This document shows positions 1 to 9,201 of a stretch of 64,000 nt of DNA, one piece after another. The stretch lies in assembly GCA_965199105.1 (NCBI GenBank), contig CBDAQO010000002.1, positions 3,410,001 through 3,474,000 of the forward strand, given 5' to 3'. The stretch is from LMUY01 sp965199105. GTDB lineage: Bacteria > Pseudomonadota > Alphaproteobacteria > Acetobacterales > Acetobacteraceae. The notes beneath the pieces are model-generated. The model saw nothing but the letters and a program-made list of their open reading frames with translations. It was not told the DNA's origin and made no database searches. Each line of letters begins with the position of its first letter. Positions within the stretch are counted from its first letter, which is position 1. A program made the position numbers and the translations under genes.

Positions 1-379
1 CCACGCCGCAATCGCTCACCGCCAGCGGCAGGAAGTGGTCCTTGCTGCCCAGCGCCGCCCAGTCCAGCTTCTGGAACACCCCGGCGTCGCACCCCGCAGC
101 CAGGTCGGCCGGGCTGACCAGCACGACGTCCCACGCCGCGCTGCCGGCATCCAGGCTATGCTGTAGATCCTCGAGCTTGCCCGACCAGGCTGACAGCTTG
201 ACCGCCAACCCGCTCGCCCCGGTGAACGGCTTGAAGTAAGCCGCCTCCTGCCCCGATTGCAGCGCCCCGCCCCGCCCCGCCACGGCGATCGCCAACCCCG
301 GGGCGTCGGCCGCGAGGGCGAGGCGACTGGCCAGCACCGCAGCGACGGCGGCGGCCATGAACCGGCGGCGGATGATCAA
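1..379 (-). CDS. Periplasmic solute-binding protein, family 1 (N-terminal part)
   Basis: The frame is open to the window edge, so only the N-terminal ~126 residues are seen. The protein begins with an arginine-rich stretch and an Ala/Leu-rich signal peptide, followed by a mature start resembling PotD-like binding proteins (an AIAVAGRGGALQ-type first strand, then KPFTGASG and an AWSGKLEDLQ stretch, then WDVVLVSPADL). Such proteins capture polyamine-like or other small solutes in the periplasm for an ABC importer. The start is uncertain: TTG at 379 has an AGGA/GAGG stretch just upstream and gives a better signal peptide; ATG at 358 is the alternative. The substrate cannot be told from this part. 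Confidence 0.7.
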   Translation of the reverse strand, partial: MIIRRRFMAAAVAAVLASRLALAADAPGLAIAVAGRGGALQSGQEAAYFKPFTGASGLAVKLSAWSGKLEDLQHSLDAGSAAWDVVLVSPADLAAGCDAGVFQKLDWAALGSKDHFLPLAVSDCGV

Positions 380-585
380 ATCCTCAATCCTAGCAAACGA
401 TGCTTTCGCGGGCAATTTGCGACGGGCTGACGAAGCAGGCAATGCTGCGAGGGCGCGCGCCACGCCCCGCCTCGCCCGCAGCGAACCCCTCGCCCGCTGC
501 GATTTCGCCTGTCGGCCCGGCAACCCCGTATCCGGGCAAGCGTTCTGCCGCAACGAATTCAAGTCTCGCGTAAGGACACATTAGC

Positions 586-843
586 ATGGCCACTACTTTC
601 ACCGCTGACGACGCACAAGCCCAGATCAACGCGCTACGCAAGCAGGTCAATCAACTCATGGGCGATCGGGTGACCCCGGTGCTGCAGGACGCGGCCGAGC
701 GGGCGCAGACCACCGCGCGCCAAGCGACCGATTACACGCGGGAGCAGGCCGAAACCGTCGCCGAACAGGTGCGTGGCCGCCCGCTGGTGGCGATCATGCT
801 GGCCGGTGCCGTCGGTTACGTGCTCGGCCGGTTCGTGCGCTGA
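586..843 (+). CDS. DUF883/ElaB-YqjD-like membrane-anchored protein
   Basis: This 85-residue protein has a charged, helix-forming N-terminal two thirds (residues 5-65, rich in Gln, Ala and Arg) and a single C-terminal membrane segment with a GAVGYVLGRF ending. That is the layout of the DUF883 (ElaB/YqjD) family, whose members sit in the inner membrane and in E. coli associate with ribosomes in stationary phase. It is followed after 4 bases by a DUF1469-like gene, the same pairing as yqjD-yqjE. The family assignment is from architecture and the C-terminal motif; the role here is unknown. Confidence 0.75.
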   Translation: MATTFTADDAQAQINALRKQVNQLMGDRVTPVLQDAAERAQTTARQATDYTREQAETVAEQVRGRPLVAIMLAGAVGYVLGRFVR

Positions 844-847
844 GCCG

Positions 848-1309
848 ATGAGGACGGTTGATCTAGGGCGGACCGCCGCCCAAGCCGAGGTCTTGCGCCT
901 GCGCCGCGTGCTCCGCCGTCAGCTATGGCGGGCGGTATGGGCGGCGGTGGCAGCCGTGTTTGTGATTGCCGTCCTCGTGATGGTCCATGTCTTGGGCTAC
1001 GCCTTGCTCGCGATGGTGCTGCCGCCGATCTGGGCCAGCGTTATCGTCTTGGCAGTCGACCTGGTGCTCGCCGGGTTGTTCGGTTGGTTTGCCCTGCGCG
1101 GTGCGCCCGACCGGCTGGAGGTCGAGGCCAAGATGATCCGCGACCAAGCGTTGGCGGAAATGAAGGAAAGCGTGGCCATCAGCGCGTTGATGAGCCCGCT
1201 CACCCGCGTGGCGCTGCGGCGTGCGGGTCGCAAGAACCTGCTCGGCATGACCCTGGCCGCCCTCGCAACCACCTTCCTGGCTAAAAACCGCACCAAAACC
1301 ACCTCGTGA
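848..1309 (+). CDS. Phage holin-like / DUF1469 (YqjE-type) membrane protein
   Basis: The predicted 153-residue protein has an amphipathic N-terminus, two strongly hydrophobic segments near residues 28-50 and 55-80, and a charged C-terminal tail. This fits the DUF1469/YqjE group that travels with DUF883 proteins. ATG at 848 was chosen because it lies 4 bases after the upstream stop; a longer reading would run through the upstream gene. Its stop overlaps the GTG start of the next gene. The function is not known beyond a likely envelope or stress association. Confidence 0.65.
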   Translation: MRTVDLGRTAAQAEVLRLRRVLRRQLWRAVWAAVAAVFVIAVLVMVHVLGYALLAMVLPPIWASVIVLAVDLVLAGLFGWFALRGAPDRLEVEAKMIRDQALAEMKESVAISALMSPLTRVALRRAGRKNLLGMTLAALATTFLAKNRTKTTS

Positions 1310-2313
1310 TCGCCGAGCCCACCGTCGTTGCAGCGCGGCGGGGGCGTATTGGGCACATCCTGCTCAATCGCCCTGCCGCGCTCAACGCGCTCGATCTCGA
1401 TATGCTGCGCGCGGTCGCCGTCGCTCTGGACAGTTGGCGCGACGACCCGGCGGTGCACGCCGTCGTCATCGAGGGCGCCGGCGGCCGCGCGTTTTGTGCC
1501 GGTGGCGACATCCGCGCCGTTCGCACCGCCGTACTCGAAGGGCGGCATTCGGAGATCGAGACCTTCTTCACCGAGGAATACGCGTTGAACGGCGTCATCG
1601 CCGCTTACCCCAAGCCCTACGTCGCCCTCGTCGACGGCATCTGCATGGGTGGCGGGATCGGCGTGTCGGTGCACGGCGCGGCCCGGGTGGTCACCGACGC
1701 TGCGTTGTTCGCCATGCCCGAAACCGGCATCGCGCTGTTCCCCGACGTGGGCGCCAGCTACCTGCTGCCCCGGCTGCGTGGTGCCATCGGCCTCTACATG
1801 GCCCTGGTCGGCAGCCGCCTCACCGGAGCCGACGCCGTCCATGCCGGCTTGGCGACCCACTTCACCGAGCGCACCACGCTGGCTGGCCTTGCCGACGCCC
1901 TGGCGGAGCACGGCATGGCGGCGCTCGGGGATGTCTCCCGCCCGTTCGACGCGCCGCTCGCTGCCCACCAGGCCGCTATCGACCATTGCTTCACCGCCGC
2001 CACGCTGCCGGAGATCATCCAGCGCTTGGACACGGTCGACACCGAGTGGTCTCGCCAGACGCTCATCACCCTACGCGCCAACTCACCCTCCGCGCTGCTA
2101 TGGACGTTCCGGCTGATGTCGTTGGGCGCAACCCGCACTCTGCCCGAATGCCTAGCTGCAGAACTTGCGCTCACTCGTCACGTGACGCGGCATCCCGATT
2201 TCGTCGAGGGCGTGCGGGCGATGGTGGTCGACAAGGACCGCACGCCGGCGTGGGTGCCCGCCCGGCTTGAGGACGTTGACCCTGCCTTGATCGATGCTGT
2301 GTTTGCGGGCTAA
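1306..2313 (+). CDS. 3-hydroxyisobutyryl-CoA hydrolase (enoyl-CoA hydratase/isomerase fold)
   Basis: The 335-residue protein is crotonase-fold, with an AFCAGGD oxyanion-hole loop (residues 62-68), a second GICMGGGIG loop, and the PETGIALFPDVGASY stretch typical of HIBCH enzymes. HIBCH hydrolyses 3-hydroxyisobutyryl-CoA in valine breakdown. The length is close to the ~350 residues usual for HIBCH and longer than simple enoyl-CoA hydratases. The start is GTG at 1306, overlapping the upstream TGA, so translation is probably coupled. A 3-hydroxyisobutyrate dehydrogenase-like gene lies at 4724, which would catalyse the next step, though it belongs to a different operon. Confidence 0.85.
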   Translation: MIAEPTVVAARRGRIGHILLNRPAALNALDLDMLRAVAVALDSWRDDPAVHAVVIEGAGGRAFCAGGDIRAVRTAVLEGRHSEIETFFTEEYALNGVIAAYPKPYVALVDGICMGGGIGVSVHGAARVVTDAALFAMPETGIALFPDVGASYLLPRLRGAIGLYMALVGSRLTGADAVHAGLATHFTERTTLAGLADALAEHGMAALGDVSRPFDAPLAAHQAAIDHCFTAATLPEIIQRLDTVDTEWSRQTLITLRANSPSALLWTFRLMSLGATRTLPECLAAELALTRHVTRHPDFVEGVRAMVVDKDRTPAWVPARLEDVDPALIDAVFAG

Positions 2314-2387
2314 CCGCCTGAGGCCCGCGCTCACCTGTAAGAATGAGTCGGTTTCGAGGCAACGAAACTCAATCACTGTAACCCTGT

Positions 2388-2417
2388 AAAGCCCTCTTCC
2401 CTTGGGAGAGGGCCTTT
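2388..2417 (+). terminator. Intrinsic-type terminator
   Basis: An inverted repeat of the form AAAGCCCTCTTCCC-tt-GGGAGAGGGCCTTT lies 75 bases after the HIBCH stop and before the convergent SDR gene. The near-symmetric stem has A/T-rich ends on both sides, so it could terminate in both directions. Confidence 0.7.
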
Positions 2418-2472
2418 AGTGGGGATGATAGGCGGCGTAATTGACCCTGCGCGCCCGCGGGCAGTGTGAGCC

Positions 2473-3258
2473 CTACGCCGCGCTGCTCGCAGGCTTGGCC
2501 ATCCGGCGATGCAGCTCCGCGGTCACTCCGGCGGGTGCCAGATGCGCGATGGCGGCCTGCAGCTTGTTATGCCAACCGGCCACTACGTCGCCGTCGCCGT
2601 TCATCATCGCCTTGAAGCCCTTCTCGGCCACCATCGCCGGGTCGTCCTTCTTGGCGGTGCCGACGTTGGTGTCCTTCATGTCGGCCGTGTCGAAGAAGTC
2701 GGTCTCGGTCGCGCCCGGCATTAGGCAGGTCACCGTCACCCCGGTGCCCATCATCTCGTGCCGCAGCGCGAACGAGAAGCTGTCGAGGAACGCCTTGCTG
2801 CCGTTGTAGACCGCCTGGAATGTCCCAGGCATGAACCCCGCGATCGACCCGGTGATCAATATCCTGCCCGACCCGGCGGCGCGCATCATCCCGCCCACCT
2901 TGTAGAGCAGCAGCAGCGTGCCGGTGATGTTGGTGTCGATCACGCGTTGCCAGTCGTCCGGGTTCTGGTCCAGGAACGCCTTGCCCAGGCCCCGACCCGC
3001 ATTGGCGAGCAGCGCGTCCACCCGGCGCTCGCCGATGGCGCTGGTGAGCTTGCCCACGCCCTCCGGCCCGGAGAGGTCGGCCTGCACCGCCTCCACCTTG
3101 GCGCCGACCGCAAGGGTCTTGGCGCATTCGTGGATCTTGGCATCGTCGGCGCAGATCAGCAGGTCATACCCGCCAGCGATGCACTGCTTGGCCAGCTCAT
3201 AGCCGATCCCGGCGGAAGCACCGGTGACGATCGCCAACGGACGAACAGTATTACTCAT
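2473..3258 (-). CDS. Short-chain dehydrogenase/reductase
   Basis: The 261-residue Rossmann protein carries the cofactor motif TGASAGIG (12-19), NAG near 86-88, and the catalytic set Ser138, Tyr151 and Lys155 (YNGSK). It resembles the SDR subgroup annotated as general oxidoreductases of DltE/YqjQ type, with a non-specific C-terminal tail. It probably oxidises or reduces a small alcohol or ketone with NAD(P). It lies downstream of the zinc dehydrogenase on the same strand but is separated from it by the palindromic element at 3301-3406, so cotranscription is uncertain. Confidence 0.85.
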   Translation of the reverse strand: MSNTVRPLAIVTGASAGIGYELAKQCIAGGYDLLICADDAKIHECAKTLAVGAKVEAVQADLSGPEGVGKLTSAIGERRVDALLANAGRGLGKAFLDQNPDDWQRVIDTNITGTLLLLYKVGGMMRAAGSGRILITGSIAGFMPGTFQAVYNGSKAFLDSFSFALRHEMMGTGVTVTCLMPGATETDFFDTADMKDTNVGTAKKDDPAMVAEKGFKAMMNGDGDVVAGWHNKLQAAIAHLAPAGVTAELHRRMAKPASSAA

Positions 3259-3300
3259 AGTGGTTTCCTTTCAGGCGCCGCGCGGCGACGCGACGACGCG

Positions 3301-3406
3301 CTAGAGCATTGTCTCTTCGACCATGCTCTGCTTGGCTGAGAAAAGAGCAGCTTTATCCGAGCCTTCGGATCGCGAAGCGATACCGATTGCTCGGATGCTG
3401 CTCTAG
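3301..3406. repeat. Palindromic intergenic element bounded by CTAGAGCA and TGCTCTAG
   Basis: The element begins CTAGAGCA (3301-3308) and ends with its reverse complement TGCTCTAG (3399-3406). Inside are a first hairpin, AGAGCAT...ATGCTCT, and a larger one, AGAGCAGC-ttt-ATCCGAGC paired with GCTCGGAT-GCTGCTCT (3344-3404), whose loop holds a small CTTCG/CGAAG hairpin. This is the architecture of RIME/BIME-like mosaic repeats of alphaproteobacteria. The TAG stop of the zinc dehydrogenase lies inside its right end. It may act as a terminator or mRNA-stabilising structure. Confidence 0.65.
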
Positions 3407-4572
3407 GGCTGCAGCACGACCTTGATGCAGCCGTCCTGCTTGTCCCGAAACACGTTGTACATGTCCGGGCCATCCTCCAGCTTCACCTTGTGGGTGATGA
3501 CGAAAGAGGGGTCGATCTCGCCCTTTTGGATGCGCTCCATCAGCAACGGCAAGTAACGCTGGACCGGCGTCTGCGCCATCTTGAACGTCAGACCGCGGTT
3601 GATCGCGCTGCCCATCGGGACTTTGTCGACGAAGCCGCCATAGACGCCGATGATCGACACGATGCCGAAGTTACGCGTGTTGTTGATCGCCTGCCGCAGC
3701 ACGTGCGGACGGTCGGTAGCGCCGCCGATGGCCACCTTGGCGCGGTCCAACATGGAGTCGAAGCTGCCCGACGTATGCGGCTCGGTGCCCACGGCGTCGA
3801 TGCAGGCATCCGCGCCGCGCCCGTGGGTCAGCTCCTGGATGCGGTCGTAGACATCCTCCTTCATGAAGTCGATCGTGATCGCGCCCGCCGCCTCGGCCAT
3901 GCGCAGGCGCTCCGGCACCGTGTCCACCGCAATCACCCGCTCGGCGCCGAGCAAAAAGGCGCTGCGGATGGAAAACTGCGCCACCGGGCCACAGCCGAAC
4001 ACGACGATGGTCTCGCCGCCTTTAATGTCGCAGAAATCAGCACCCATGTAGCCGGTCGGGAAGATGTCGGACAGGAACAGCACTTGGTCGTCGGTCAGCC
4101 CCTCCGGCACCTTGATCGGGCCCACGTCGGCGAACGGCACGCGCAGATACTCCGCCTGCCCGCCCGGATAGCCGCCCAGCAGGTGCGAGTAGCCGAACAA
4201 TCCGGCGGGCGAGTGGCCCCACAGCGCGGCGGCCATCTTCGCGTTCGGGTTGGACCGCTCGCAGCCGGAAAAGTAGCCACGCTTGCAGAAGAAGCACTCG
4301 CCGCAGGAGATGGTGAACGGCACCACCACGCGGTCCCCGACCTTGAGCGTGCCGCACTCCTTGCCGACCTCGACCACTTCGCCCATCGCCTCGTGGCCCA
4401 CCACGTCGCCGCTCTTCATCGACGGGATCACGCCGTCGAACAGATGCAGGTCCGAGCCGCAGATCGCGCAGGACGTGACCTTGATGATGGCGTCCCGCGG
4501 GTGTTGGATCTTTGGGTCGGGCACGGTGTCGCAGCGGATATCGCCCTTGCCGTGCCATGCCAGGGCCTTCAT
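3403..4572 (-). CDS. Zinc-dependent alcohol dehydrogenase, glutathione-independent formaldehyde dehydrogenase-like
   Basis: The 389-residue MDR protein has the catalytic zinc set Cys38, His60 and Glu61 (CAICGSDLH, GHEAMGE), the structural zinc cysteines 90, 93, 96 and 104, and a Rossmann GCGPVAQ motif. Length and overall pattern match the FdhA-like clade that oxidises formaldehyde or other aldehydes/alcohols with bound NAD. ATG at 4572 was chosen because it starts the conserved MKALAWHG sequence and follows a GAAGG ribosome site; a longer frame upstream has no homologous content. It is divergent from the operon starting at 4724. Confidence 0.85.
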   Translation of the reverse strand: MKALAWHGKGDIRCDTVPDPKIQHPRDAIIKVTSCAICGSDLHLFDGVIPSMKSGDVVGHEAMGEVVEVGKECGTLKVGDRVVVPFTISCGECFFCKRGYFSGCERSNPNAKMAAALWGHSPAGLFGYSHLLGGYPGGQAEYLRVPFADVGPIKVPEGLTDDQVLFLSDIFPTGYMGADFCDIKGGETIVVFGCGPVAQFSIRSAFLLGAERVIAVDTVPERLRMAEAAGAITIDFMKEDVYDRIQELTHGRGADACIDAVGTEPHTSGSFDSMLDRAKVAIGGATDRPHVLRQAINNTRNFGIVSIIGVYGGFVDKVPMGSAINRGLTFKMAQTPVQRYLPLLMERIQKGEIDPSFVITHKVKLEDGPDMYNVFRDKQDGCIKVVLQP

Positions 4573-4723
4573 GCCAATGCCTTCATAACCGGTCTCTCCC
4601 GCGCTAATCCTGGTGCAACGGAGGTCCGCCGGGTCGGTTTGGCTGCTCGCGAAGGCGTTTTCGTTGCCCTCGCCGCTCAATTTGGGCTGGCTGATTAGCA
4701 AAGGTTTGGAAAGGGAGTGCGCC

Positions 4724-5608
4724 ATGACCACGATCGCCTTCGTCGGGCTGGGCAACATGGGGGCGCCGATGGCCGCCAACCTGCTGCAAGCCGGCCACGC
4801 GGTGCGCGGCTACGACCTCTCGCCGGTCGCGTGTGACGCGGCCACCGCCGCCGGGCTCGACATCGCCGCCTCCGCGACCGACGCCGTTCGTGGCGCCGCG
4901 GTGGTCATCACCATGCTGCCCGCCGGCAAGCACGTGGCGGCGTGCTACGCCGAGACCCTCCAAACGGCCACCGCCGGCACCCTGTTCATCGACTGTTCCA
5001 CCATCGACGTCGCCGCCGCGCGCGCCGCCCACGCCGCGGCCGCCGACGCCGGCATGCCGAGCCTGGACGCGCCGGTGTCCGGCGGGGTGGGCGGCGCGCA
5101 GGCAGCCACGCTCACCTTCATGGCCGGCGGCGCGCCAGACGCCTTCGCCAGCGCCGAACCGCTGCTGCGCGCGATGGGCCAGCGCGTGGTGCATTGCGGT
5201 GAGGCGGGGGCCGGGCAAGCGGCCAAGATTTGCAACAACATGATCCTCGGCGTCTCCATGATCGCGGTGGCGGAGGCGTTCGTGCTGGCGGAACGGCTCG
5301 GCCTGTCGCACCAGGCGCTGTTCGACGTGGCGAGCACGTCCTCCGGGCAATGCTGGTCGCTCACCAGCTACTGTCCGGTTCCCGGCCCAGTGCCCGCCGC
5401 CCCGGCCAATCGCGGCTACGCGCCCGGCTTCGCCACCGCCCTGATGCTGAAGGACCTCACCCTTGCACAGGAGGCGGCGCAGGCTGCCGGCGCGCACACC
5501 CCGCTCGGCGCGCAGGCGCAAGCGATCTACGCCGCCTTTGCCGAACACGCCGCCGCGCGGGACTTCTCGGCCGTTATCGAGGCCATCCGCGACGGCGCGC
5601 CGGCATGA
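4724..5608 (+). CDS. 3-hydroxyisobutyrate dehydrogenase-family oxidoreductase
   Basis: The 294-residue protein is a beta-hydroxyacid dehydrogenase: GLGNMG nucleotide motif (8-13), substrate loop DAPVSGG (115-121), and catalytic Lys168 followed by Asn171/172 in a GAGQAAKICNN segment. These enzymes convert 3-hydroxyisobutyrate, tartronate semialdehyde or related hydroxyacids with NAD(P). ATG at 4724 is preceded by GGAAAGGGAG. It is the first gene of a three-gene operon whose members overlap by 4 bases. The exact substrate is not determined; the neighbouring FAD oxidase suggests a 2- or 3-hydroxyacid pathway. Confidence 0.85.
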   Translation: MTTIAFVGLGNMGAPMAANLLQAGHAVRGYDLSPVACDAATAAGLDIAASATDAVRGAAVVITMLPAGKHVAACYAETLQTATAGTLFIDCSTIDVAAARAAHAAAADAGMPSLDAPVSGGVGGAQAATLTFMAGGAPDAFASAEPLLRAMGQRVVHCGEAGAGQAAKICNNMILGVSMIAVAEAFVLAERLGLSHQALFDVASTSSGQCWSLTSYCPVPGPVPAAPANRGYAPGFATALMLKDLTLAQEAAQAAGAHTPLGAQAQAIYAAFAEHAAARDFSAVIEAIRDGAPA

Positions 5609-6971
5609 CCGACTGGCCCCGCTTCGTCGCCGACCTCGGCGCCATCCCCACCATCACCGACCCGGCGCTGGTGCGGCAGAAAAGCCGCGACTTCTTCTGG
5701 TACAGCCCGATCCTGAAGGCCCAGCTCAACGACAAATCCGCCGACCTCGTGGTCTGCCCGCGCACTGAGGCCGAGGTGGTGGCCACCGCCGCCCTCTGCG
5801 CCCAACGCCGCGTCCCGCTCACCGTGCGCGGCGGCGGCACCGGCAATTACGGCCAGGCCGTCCCGCTCGAAGGCGGCGTGGTGCTGGACGTGACGGCGCT
5901 CGACCGCATCCTGGCGCTCGACCACGGCGCCCTCACCGTGGAGCCCGGCCGCAAGCTCATCGACATCGACGCCGCCACCCGCCCGCAAGGCTGGGAACTG
6001 CGCATGCATCCCTCCACCAAGCGCACCGCCACCATCGGCGGCTTCATCGCCGGCGGCAGCGGCGGCGCCGGGTCGATCACCTGGGGCGGGCTGCGCGACC
6101 GCGGCAACGTGCTGGCCGCCCGCGTCGTCTCCTGCGAGCCCGAGCCGCGCATCGTCACCCTCACCGGAGACGCCGTCGCTGGCGTGAACCACGCCTACGG
6201 CACCACCGGCATCATCACCGCGCTCACCATCGGCATGGCGCCGGTGCAGCCGTGGACGGACCTGGTCGCCACGTTCGACGGCTTCGCCCAGGCCGCCCGC
6301 TTCGGCATAGCGCTCGGCCACGCCGACGGCATCGCGAAGAAGCTGGTGACCGTGGTGCAGGCCCCGCTTACCGAGACCTTGCGCGGCCTCGCTCTGCCGC
6401 CGGGCGCGCATGCCGTGCTGGCCATGGTCGCAAGCCACGGCCTGCTCGCCTGGGACGACCTGCTGCGCCAGCATGGCGGCCGCGAGCTGGTCCGCCGCCC
6501 TTCGCAGGACGCCGATGGCGAGCATCCGCCGATCTACGAATATACCTGGAACCACACCACGCTGCACGCCTTGCGCCAGGACAAGGGCGTCACCTACCTG
6601 CAATGCCTCTACCCGCCCGACCGCACGCTCGACCTGGTGGAAGAAATGCGCGCCGCCTTCGGGGACGAGCTGATGATGCACCTCGAAGTGATCCGCGTCG
6701 GCGGCCGCGTCACCTGCAGCGCCCTGCCCGTGGTGCGCTACACCACCGCCGCGCGCATGGCCGAGATCGTGGCCCACCACGAGGCGCGCGGCGTGCTGGT
6801 GGCCAACCCGCATTTCTTCACGCTCGAGGACGGCGCCGGCCACAAGCGGGTGGGCGAGGAGCAGCCAGCGATGAAGGCCGCGATGGACCCGTTCGCGCTG
6901 CTGAACCCGGGCAAGATGCGCAGCTACCAGGCGGACACGAAACCGTCCGCCACACCGCAGGACAGCCACGC

Positions 6972-6975
<4 letters not shown>
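5605..6975 (+). CDS. FAD-binding oxidase (GlcD / PCMH type)
   Basis: The 456-residue protein has a PCMH-type FAD domain in its first ~210 residues, with PRTEAEVV, the FAD-phosphate loop RGGGTGNYGQ, and a later GGFIAGGSGGAGS loop. A C-terminal cap ends in the usual LLNPGKM motif. It resembles glycolate or D-lactate dehydrogenase-like flavoenzymes, which oxidise 2-hydroxyacids. No iron-sulfur subunit gene lies beside it. ATG at 5605 overlaps the previous TGA by 4 bases (ATGA), and its own stop overlaps the next start, so the three oxidoreductases are translationally coupled. Confidence 0.85.
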
Positions 6976-7718
<743 letters not shown>

Positions 7719-7741
7719 GAAAACCCTAGCTTAGGCTGCGG

Positions 7742-8371
7742 CTAATCAGCCGCCTCGGCCAGCGCCGGCATCATCTCCGCCGCCCGCGTCGCCGCCGCCG
7801 CCGCAACATGACGCGCCAGCACGCTCGCCACCACACCAGCCTGCGGCACCCCGCGCAGCATCGGAACGGCCCGGCGCAGATGCCACGGCCGCACCAATGG
7901 CCAGGTCTTGAGCACGTTCACCTGATAGCTGGGATGCAGCGCGAGCGGCACGTCGCCCGCATGGTCCGGCCGCACCCGCAGGCTCACCCCGGCAATCGCG
8001 CGATGCGGGATCGACAGCGTGCCCGCCAGAGCCACGCCATAGCGCAGCACCACGCGGTCGGTGGTGATGGTGTAGCGGATGCTGCGCCAGGTGGCGTGCG
8101 ACAGCGCCAGCACGCAAAGCAGCGCCAGCAGCAGCGCGCCGACCAGCGGCAGCGTCGCCTGCAGCGTGGCCGCATGGCTCATTCCCTGCAGCTTGGCGCT
8201 CACGCCATTGGCCACCAGCAGCAGTGCGAAATACAGCAGGATCGCCCGCACATGGAACACGTCCAGAGCGACCCGGCGCCACGATGCCGCAGCCTCCCAA
8301 ACCAGCCGCTCCCCATCATACAGCCGCACCGGCGCCAACCGGGACGGCCGCAGCAACGCGCCCCCGATCAC
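7742..8371 (-). CDS. puhB: Photosynthetic complex assembly protein PuhB
   Basis: The 209-residue membrane protein shows the PuhB pattern: an N-terminal GERLVWEA segment, an FHVRAILLYFALLL membrane segment (~38-55), a second membrane segment (~73-92), then a PH-like domain (YTITTDRVVLRYGVALAGTL) with the GDVPLAL and TWPLVRPW motifs. PuhB aids reaction-centre assembly. The gene follows puhA with a 4-base ATGA overlap and ends the operon; no puhC, acsF or bch gene follows. The last ~30 residues are Ala-rich. The family assignment is from motif order, and a paralogous PH-domain membrane protein is the only alternative. Confidence 0.88.
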   Translation of the reverse strand: MIGGALLRPSRLAPVRLYDGERLVWEAAASWRRVALDVFHVRAILLYFALLLVANGVSAKLQGMSHAATLQATLPLVGALLLALLCVLALSHATWRSIRYTITTDRVVLRYGVALAGTLSIPHRAIAGVSLRVRPDHAGDVPLALHPSYQVNVLKTWPLVRPWHLRRAVPMLRGVPQAGVVASVLARHVAAAAATRAAEMMPALAEAAD

Positions 8372-9180
8372 CGCCGCACCGCCGGCATGGCCGCCGTCGC
8401 CGCCACCGGCGGCATGGCCGCCGTCGCCGCATGGAACAACCCACCCGCATAATAAGCGTTCACCTGATCCTCCTCACGCGCCGTCATGATGTCGGCATTG
8501 GCCAACCCCGGTATCTCCGCAAACTGCCAGCTCCGCAGCGCCACCACACGGACGTCGCGCGCCTTGAGCTTCAGGTCGGCGTAGAAGATCGGCAACAGTA
8601 CGCGCCGCACGGAATCGGCTTCCTCGCCGAGCTGCACCTCGAGGTAGCGCAGGAGCTTGGCCGACCGGTCGACCCAGAAATCCACTACCGTTCCCACCGG
8701 ATGCCAGCGCGAGTCGAACACGCGCATGCCGCGCGGGTCGGTCTCGCCGGGACGCACGTGCCAATCCTCGGCGATGCGCAACGGCGCCAGTTGCGGCTGC
8801 CCGTCGGCCAGGCGGAACGGCTCGTTCTCGCGCGCCACCCACGTGGCGGGCCCAATGCCCGAGAGCAGCGGATTGCCGCCCGGCAGCAACGGCGCACCAC
8901 CGGACAGGTCGGCGTAGGTGCCGTCGGTCGGTGGCGCCGGATAGAAGTGCGGCAGCTCCGTGGTGCCGCCATCCAGCAGATGCAGCGTCTTCACCGGCGG
9001 CGGCTCGGGGAAGCCCACCAGCCGGCCGCGATGCATCTGCGCGCCAGGTTCGTCGAGCGGGTAGCCCTCCCGCTTGTCTTCCCGCCGCAGGTAGAACACC
9101 AGGGCGAGGAAGAACAGGAAGAACACGATCAACGCAAGTTGCGCGACGTCGATCTGCTGCGTAATGGCGCCAGGTTGCAT
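8368..9180 (-). CDS. puhA: Photosynthetic reaction centre subunit H
   Basis: The 270-residue protein has the H-subunit layout: a short periplasmic N-terminus, one membrane helix (residues ~12-31, ending FYLRREDKREGYPL), then a cytoplasmic PRC-type beta barrel with GPATWVARENEPF, APLRIAEDWHV and the VGTVVDFWVDR core. Subunit H caps the L/M core and guides protons to QB. It begins 21 bases after the pufC stop, so it appears cotranscribed with pufLMC; puhA normally lies in a separate bchFNBHLM-puh operon. The C-terminal tail carries a short Ala-Met repeat. Confidence 0.95.
   Translation of the reverse strand: MQPGAITQQIDVAQLALIVFFLFFLALVFYLRREDKREGYPLDEPGAQMHRGRLVGFPEPPPVKTLHLLDGGTTELPHFYPAPPTDGTYADLSGGAPLLPGGNPLLSGIGPATWVARENEPFRLADGQPQLAPLRIAEDWHVRPGETDPRGMRVFDSRWHPVGTVVDFWVDRSAKLLRYLEVQLGEEADSVRRVLLPIFYADLKLKARDVRVVALRSWQFAEIPGLANADIMTAREEDQVNAYYAGGLFHAATAAMPPVAATAAMPAVRR
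8384..8430. repeat. Short direct repeat at the 3' end of puhA
   Basis: Two identical 20-base copies of GGCATGGCCGCCGTCGCCGC (8384-8403 and 8411-8430) are spaced 27 bases apart. They encode an imperfect 9-residue repeat of AATAAMP type in the C-terminal tail of PuhA. The tail is beyond the conserved barrel, so it probably arose by slippage. Confidence 0.8.
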
Positions 9181-9201
9181 AGGGCGATCCTTATCAGGCG
9201 C

